NCBI GenBank assembly: GCA_902803695.1
Contig: CADCQX010000263.1
Coordinates: 1 to 10,392, forward strand
DNA: 10,392 bases
Source of the DNA: Oscillospiraceae bacterium
GTDB lineage: Bacteria > Bacillota > Clostridia > Saccharofermentanales > Saccharofermentanaceae
Reading direction: 5' to 3'
Part shown: positions 6,542-10,392 of the stretch, piece after piece
How positions within the stretch are numbered: the stretch's first letter is position 1
How the letters are laid out: each line of letters opens with the position of its first letter
Program-made: the position numbers and the translations under genes
The notes under the pieces: generated by a model
Seen by the model: only the letters and a program-made list of their open reading frames with translations
Database searches by the model: none
Told to the model about the DNA's origin: nothing

Positions 6542-6568
6542 CTTAAAAGATCAAAAGTATAGTATAAT
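6538..6568 (+). promoter_or_regulatory. Promoter of the ABC exporter operon, probably giving a leaderless mRNA
   Basis: A perfect TATAAT lies at 6563-6568. A 4-of-6 -35 candidate TTAACT lies at 6538-6543 with a long 19-bp spacer. The ATG begins at 6577, only 8 bp after the -10 box, so transcription should begin at or within about 2 nt of the start codon. The bases between (ATCTGTCT) contain no Shine-Dalgarno sequence. Confidence 0.6.
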
Positions 6569-6576
6569 ATCTGTCT

Positions 6577-7818
6577 ATGCGTAAAACGATCATCATATTT
6601 AAGTGGGAATTAAAGAGGATAGTTACAAACTGGCGCAAGGCACTTGCCGTGTTCTTGCTGCCGGCTGTTCTTATGATGGTCGTTTTAAATCTCTTCCCTG
6701 TTCTCATCAACTACGTGACTACAGGTTCTATAGGTCAAAAGCCGATCATAGTTGTTAACGCTCCCGACTCTTTCATAGATTATGTCGAGAGCGATTACTA
6801 TACTTTCAGCAAAGAGTTTGTTTTCGAAGATGAAGAAGATATTTCCTCTTCAGACATAAAGAAGCTCGCCAAGAGCGGAAATCTGGTCGTTAAGTTTAGT
6901 GACAGGTTTGAACGCGAGATCAAGAATTTCTATAAAGAGCTTTATAACGGCAATTCAACACCGAAATCCGAAGCTAAAGTTAAGCTCTACTTCAATGATG
7001 CATCAATAACGATGTACCAGAAGGCCAGCCAATTTGAGCAGGAGGAACTGGAACAGTATAAGGATTATTGTTTCGAGGAACTCTCCGGCAAGTATAAAAA
7101 GATCGGTTGGGATAGATTCAAGGCCGATGATTTCAACCCTATCACGGCTGTGATCAAGAACCGAGGCACTGCTAACGAACAGGCTGCAGTGATAATCCCG
7201 GGAATCATCCTGCTGCTTCTTTACTACTGCGTATATTCACTGTCGTGCGACATCTTTGCTGCTGAGCGTGACAGAGGCTTTATGAAGAAGCTCATAATGA
7301 CGCCTCTATCCCCTTCTTCCATCTTCGGCGGAAAAGCTGCTGCGGTAACGGTAGTCTCCTTTATATCGGCTGTCGTGACCTATGGCGTACTCTTCCTGGC
7401 AAGTTGGATGAACATACGTAACGACTCGATGTCGCTGATACCGTTCGGAATGGTCCTCACGCTTAAGGAATTCATAGCTTTCCTGCTCGTGATCCCGCCT
7501 GCTTCATTCGTTCTTTGCGCGGTCTGCGTCTCGATCGTTTTCTCTCTCGAAAAAATGCAGGACATCCTTATGAACCTTCAGTTCCCGCTGATCCTGTTCC
7601 TTTTGGAGTTTTTCCTGCAGATGGCAAGGAGCGCGCCTCCTTTTGCATTGGAATTCATGATCCCTGTTCACGGTACACTCTGTGCAATGAGGGATATCTT
7701 CGCTACAGATGTCAGATGGTATCTTTTAGTCCTGACATCACTTATTAACATCCTGGTAGGTGCATTGATCTTGTACCGCACGTTCAGGAAGATTGGAGAC
7801 GGATCATATGATGCTTGA
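6577..7818 (+). CDS. ABC-2 type exporter permease
   Basis: A 413-aa membrane subunit of an ABC-2 exporter of NatB/YhaP-like type. A basic N-terminus precedes TM1 (about 21-43). A large extracytoplasmic domain (about 45-200) begins with IIVVNAPDSF. It is followed by a cluster of about five more helices from residue 203 onward. The cytoplasmic coupling segment ERDRGFMKKLIMTPLSPSSIF (from Glu230) is the typical ABC-2 E-R-x-x-G-x3-x-L-x-x-TP pattern. It starts the operon with the ATPase (11-bp overlap) and a second permease. Substrate is unknown; relatives export sodium, drugs or peptides. There is no Shine-Dalgarno before the ATG, consistent with leaderless translation. No alternative in-frame start keeps TM1 intact. 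Confidence 0.9.
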   Translation: MRKTIIIFKWELKRIVTNWRKALAVFLLPAVLMMVVLNLFPVLINYVTTGSIGQKPIIVVNAPDSFIDYVESDYYTFSKEFVFEDEEDISSSDIKKLAKSGNLVVKFSDRFEREIKNFYKELYNGNSTPKSEAKVKLYFNDASITMYQKASQFEQEELEQYKDYCFEELSGKYKKIGWDRFKADDFNPITAVIKNRGTANEQAAVIIPGIILLLLYYCVYSLSCDIFAAERDRGFMKKLIMTPLSPSSIFGGKAAAVTVVSFISAVVTYGVLFLASWMNIRNDSMSLIPFGMVLTLKEFIAFLLVIPPASFVLCAVCVSIVFSLEKMQDILMNLQFPLILFLLEFFLQMARSAPPFALEFMIPVHGTLCAMRDIFATDVRWYLLVLTSLINILVGALILYRTFRKIGDGSYDA

Positions 7819-8542
7819 TGTCGTAAATGTTAGCAAAAGATATACCGGAGATAAGCTTACCGTCGATAATGTAAGCTTCTCCGTCGACAAAGGAACCATC
7901 TACGGTCTGCTGGGTCCTAACGGAGCCGGTAAGACAACGTTGATGCAAATGATAGCGACTCTCTTGAAGCCGACTGCAGGAGAGATATACATAAACGGCT
8001 ACAAAGCACCGAGAGATACTCTGCAGATCCATAAGCTGATCGGTTTTTTGACCACGGAAGTCAAACTCGATCCGATATCAACGCCAAACAAGCTCTACAA
8101 CTTCTTTGCCGAGCTTTATGAGATACCGAAGCAGTACATCAAGGATAAGAGACAGCAGGACTTTGACAGATTCGGGATCACACCGTTCGCCGATAAGAGG
8201 ATCGTTGATCTTTCTACCGGTATGAAACAGAAAGTCAGTATTGCGATAAGTCTCATACATGAACCGCCTCTCATCATTTTCGATGAGCCAACGAACGGAC
8301 TTGATATCCTGACATCTAAACTCGTTACGGATTACCTTCTGGAACTTAAGTCCCAGGGAAGGACGATCTTACTGTCGACTCATATCTTCAGTCTCGCCGA
8401 GAGCCTTTGCGACGAGATAGGAATACTGGTCGACGGAAAACTCGTTTTATCGGGATCTGCAGCGGAACTGACAGAACAAACCGATTCGAAGAATTTTGAG
8501 GAAGCTTTCTTTAAGATCTATTCGGAGCATCATAAGGAGTAA
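7808..8542 (+). CDS. ABC transporter ATP-binding protein, NatA-like
   Basis: A 244-aa cytoplasmic ATPase that powers the two adjacent permeases. All catalytic motifs are present: Walker A GPNGAGKTT (36-44), signature LSTGM (135-139), Walker B LIIFDE (155-160) followed by P-T-N-G-L-D, and the H-loop histidine at 192. The IGFLTTEVKLD segment replaces the usual Q-loop glutamine with Thr/Glu and the signature is LSTGM rather than LSGGQ; both are usual in NatA-type ATPases, so it should be active. The start is set at ATG 7808 because GGAG (7795-7798) lies 9 bp upstream; an in-frame TTG at 7793 would overlap that site, and ATG 7811 is an equally possible start one codon later. It overlaps the permease end by 11 bp, and its stop is 2 bp before the next ATG. 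Confidence 0.96.
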   Translation: MMLDVVNVSKRYTGDKLTVDNVSFSVDKGTIYGLLGPNGAGKTTLMQMIATLLKPTAGEIYINGYKAPRDTLQIHKLIGFLTTEVKLDPISTPNKLYNFFAELYEIPKQYIKDKRQQDFDRFGITPFADKRIVDLSTGMKQKVSIAISLIHEPPLIIFDEPTNGLDILTSKLVTDYLLELKSQGRTILLSTHIFSLAESLCDEIGILVDGKLVLSGSAAELTEQTDSKNFEEAFFKIYSEHHKE

Positions 8543-8544
8543 AC

Positions 8545-10392
8545 ATGAACATAAGAGCTTTCAAGGCAATATTCCTTAAAGCTTTTGGCCGCAACGGAAA
8601 CGGAGGCGCCAAAGCGTCCGGTACAACATTTATGGTAAGTGTTGTATTTATCTTTGCGTTCATTCTTATGATCACGAATGTCTTCACTTCTTACTGGCTC
8701 AACCAGCTCAATGCCAGAGAAGGCTACAAGCGTGTTATTGTTATCAATGCACCTGAATCCTTCAATTCATTTATCTATTCGGAGCACCCGGAGATAAGCG
8801 AGAGCATCAGACGTTATCCGTATGATGCCGCTTACAATTATTCAAAATACTCTACCCTGATGAAAAGAAACGAAGCGTTCATGACTATCTTCTTCCCTGA
8901 GGATTTTGATAAGACTGTCAAAAAGGGTGAGACTGCACAGGTATTGACCTATATCCTGAGCGACAAATTAAAGTATACGACGTGGCAGTCCAACTTCATG
9001 GATAATGTAATGGACGGATATCAGGACTATCTCAAGATCGAAGCCGATGTCACCGTTACCAAAGAGGAGATATTCGTTTCCGAACAGAAACCTATCGATA
9101 CCGAAGGAAAAGGAATGGCGGAATACATCATCGGATATGCTGCCAAGACGATCGTTCCGCTCATAACTTTTGTGGTTATGCTCTATCTGGGCATGAGTAA
9201 AGGAACCAATGTAATCGCAGGTCAAAAAGAAAAGGGCACGCTAACGGCTGTTCTTCTTACTCCTGTAAAAGTAAGGACCATTGTTACGGGAAATCTGGCG
9301 GGCATTAGCCTTGCAACGATGCTGCCGGCACTGATCTGCTATCCGATAATCTGTGTCCTGCCGTTTTTCTTCAGTGCACCGGGACTTATATACGGACTTC
9401 TGCTTATCATATCTCTGGCATTGCTGATCTCATCCTTAACGCTGATGATCTCCGTTATGAACGATACGGTAGTTGCGGCGCAGACCGCTTTCCTGCCTGT
9501 CTTCTTCCTGCTTCTGGGCGTTTGCATCATGTGCATGCAGGGCGCAGATGACATCGCCAGATTCTATTACTGGATTCCGGTATACGGACATTTCTACGGC
9601 ATCGGTCAGAGTCTCCTGAATGAAGATATCCAATTGATCGATGTGGTCATATGTACTGTTTCAACTGTTGCGCTTAGCGCAATATGCACTGTTTTCTCCG
9701 GAATACTGATGAAGACAGAAAGATTCTCCACTACCGTTGAATCATATTCTGATAAGCAGGCAGCAAAGTACAGGAAACAGCTTTCAAAGCAGATCGAGAG
9801 GACTTCACGTCCTCCGAAGGATGTTATCTTCGGATTCATCCCGAAGGAATATGTTACTACGCCTAAGCTTCTGAGACATCATATCCGTTTCCCTCTTGTA
9901 GTACTCTCGATCATACAGGTCCTGGCGCTCATACCTGCAGCGGTTATCATGAGCAAGAGCACATTCTTCCACGATATAATCGAAACTGCAAAGAGCTTAA
10001 GGGAACCGACTGAAGTCATTACGACAGTTTTCGATCTTTTCAATCTGTTCATGTCACATCCGGTATTTATTTTGTTCATGGGTCTCGGTTATTATGTCCT
10101 GATCGCAACGTATATCGTAAAGGTAAGATTTTTCGAGAAGAACAAGATATCGACCATGGGATTAAATACTACGGTCAAGAAGGGCATTTTCGATTATCTT
10201 GAGGGAATGATCCTGGGACTTGTGATGATGGGATCCGTCGTACTTCTTCTCGTGGTCTCAGGAACGGCCGAGATAGGCGACATCGGAATCCCTGAGGAAT
10301 CGGGACTTCTGTTCTTCCTTTATATCATGATGTGGATACCGCAGGGCTTCTCTGAGGAGTTGATGTTCAGGGGTTATATGATGCCTAGACTG
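8545..10392 (+). CDS. ABC-2 permease fused to a CPBP intramembrane protease domain, 3'-truncated
   Basis: Open for 616 codons from ATG 8545 to the window edge with no stop. AAGGAG (8534-8539) lies 5 bp before the start and the ATPase stop is 2 bp upstream. Residues 1-430 form an ABC-2 permease: TM1 about 30-50, an extracytoplasmic domain about 51-195 beginning VIVINAPESF, then a helix block from about 199 with the coupling segment GQKEKGTLTAVLLTPVKV. A basic linker (about 405-445) leads to a second helical block (about 448-616) ending FSEELMFRGYMMPRL. Glu604, Glu605 and Arg609 match motif 1 (EExxxR) of CPBP/Abi family glutamic intramembrane proteases; the histidine-bearing later motifs lie beyond the window. 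Such permease-CPBP fusions are known in Clostridia. Plausible roles are export with processing of a peptide, or self-immunity; both are inferred. Confidence 0.9.
   Translation, partial: MNIRAFKAIFLKAFGRNGNGGAKASGTTFMVSVVFIFAFILMITNVFTSYWLNQLNAREGYKRVIVINAPESFNSFIYSEHPEISESIRRYPYDAAYNYSKYSTLMKRNEAFMTIFFPEDFDKTVKKGETAQVLTYILSDKLKYTTWQSNFMDNVMDGYQDYLKIEADVTVTKEEIFVSEQKPIDTEGKGMAEYIIGYAAKTIVPLITFVVMLYLGMSKGTNVIAGQKEKGTLTAVLLTPVKVRTIVTGNLAGISLATMLPALICYPIICVLPFFFSAPGLIYGLLLIISLALLISSLTLMISVMNDTVVAAQTAFLPVFFLLLGVCIMCMQGADDIARFYYWIPVYGHFYGIGQSLLNEDIQLIDVVICTVSTVALSAICTVFSGILMKTERFSTTVESYSDKQAAKYRKQLSKQIERTSRPPKDVIFGFIPKEYVTTPKLLRHHIRFPLVVLSIIQVLALIPAAVIMSKSTFFHDIIETAKSLREPTEVITTVFDLFNLFMSHPVFILFMGLGYYVLIATYIVKVRFFEKNKISTMGLNTTVKKGIFDYLEGMILGLVMMGSVVLLLVVSGTAEIGDIGIPEESGLLFFLYIMMWIPQGFSEELMFRGYMMPRL

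Noticed and set aside
7793..7807. Upstream TTG start for the ATPase
   Set aside because: The TTG overlaps the GGAG that serves ATG 7808 and has no site of its own; ABC ATPases of this type normally begin near the L-D-V-x-N-V-S-K strand.
8968..10079. Several minus-strand frames of 65-85 codons opposite the last permease
   Set aside because: They lie inside a continuous 616-codon plus-strand gene with recognisable ABC-2 and CPBP motifs; none has start signals.

Overview
The window looks like chromosomal DNA of an anaerobic Bacillota of the class Clostridia, probably a gut or rumen Lachnospiraceae/Oscillospiraceae-type organism. This is an inference from moderate GC, strong AGGAGG-type ribosome binding sites, a Clostridia-style hexuronate locus, a radical SAM/SPASM gene and a NatA-like ABC exporter. 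No rRNA, tRNA, insertion sequence, phage gene or CRISPR array was seen. Both end genes are cut by the window edges.

Region 1 (1-3356, plus strand) is hexuronate catabolism: the 3' two thirds of mannonate dehydratase (uxuA), a D-mannonate:NAD oxidoreductase/fructuronate reductase (uxuB type), and a GntR/FCD regulator. UxuB interconverts fructuronate and mannonate, UxuA dehydrates mannonate to 2-keto-3-deoxygluconate, and the regulator most likely senses a pathway intermediate. A hairpin terminator separates uxuA from uxuB. A consensus -35 box and an 18-bp dyad precede the regulator. A strong, probably bidirectional terminator closes the region.

Region 2 (3377-4824, minus strand) is a two-gene unit. 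A 103-aa predicted lipoprotein with three tandem 12-residue Q-T-[DE]-Y-G-A-P-I repeats and a fourth diverged Y-G-P-P copy is followed 15 bp later by a radical SAM/SPASM enzyme. This is the best candidate in the window for an unusual system: a repeat-bearing, membrane-anchored polypeptide whose tyrosine motifs may be modified by the adjacent enzyme.

Region 3 (4880-6541, plus strand) diverges from region 2. It encodes a membrane protein with two N-terminal four-cysteine zinc ribbons and a small one-helix membrane protein 3 bp downstream.

Region 4 (6538 to the end, plus strand) is an ABC-2 exporter operon: permease, NatA-like ATPase, and a second permease fused at its C-terminus to a CPBP (CAAX-protease/bacteriocin-immunity type) domain, running off the end of the window just after its EExxxR motif. 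The operon has a consensus TATAAT only 8 bp before the first ATG and no Shine-Dalgarno, so its mRNA may be leaderless. No gap between genes exceeds about 165 bp.
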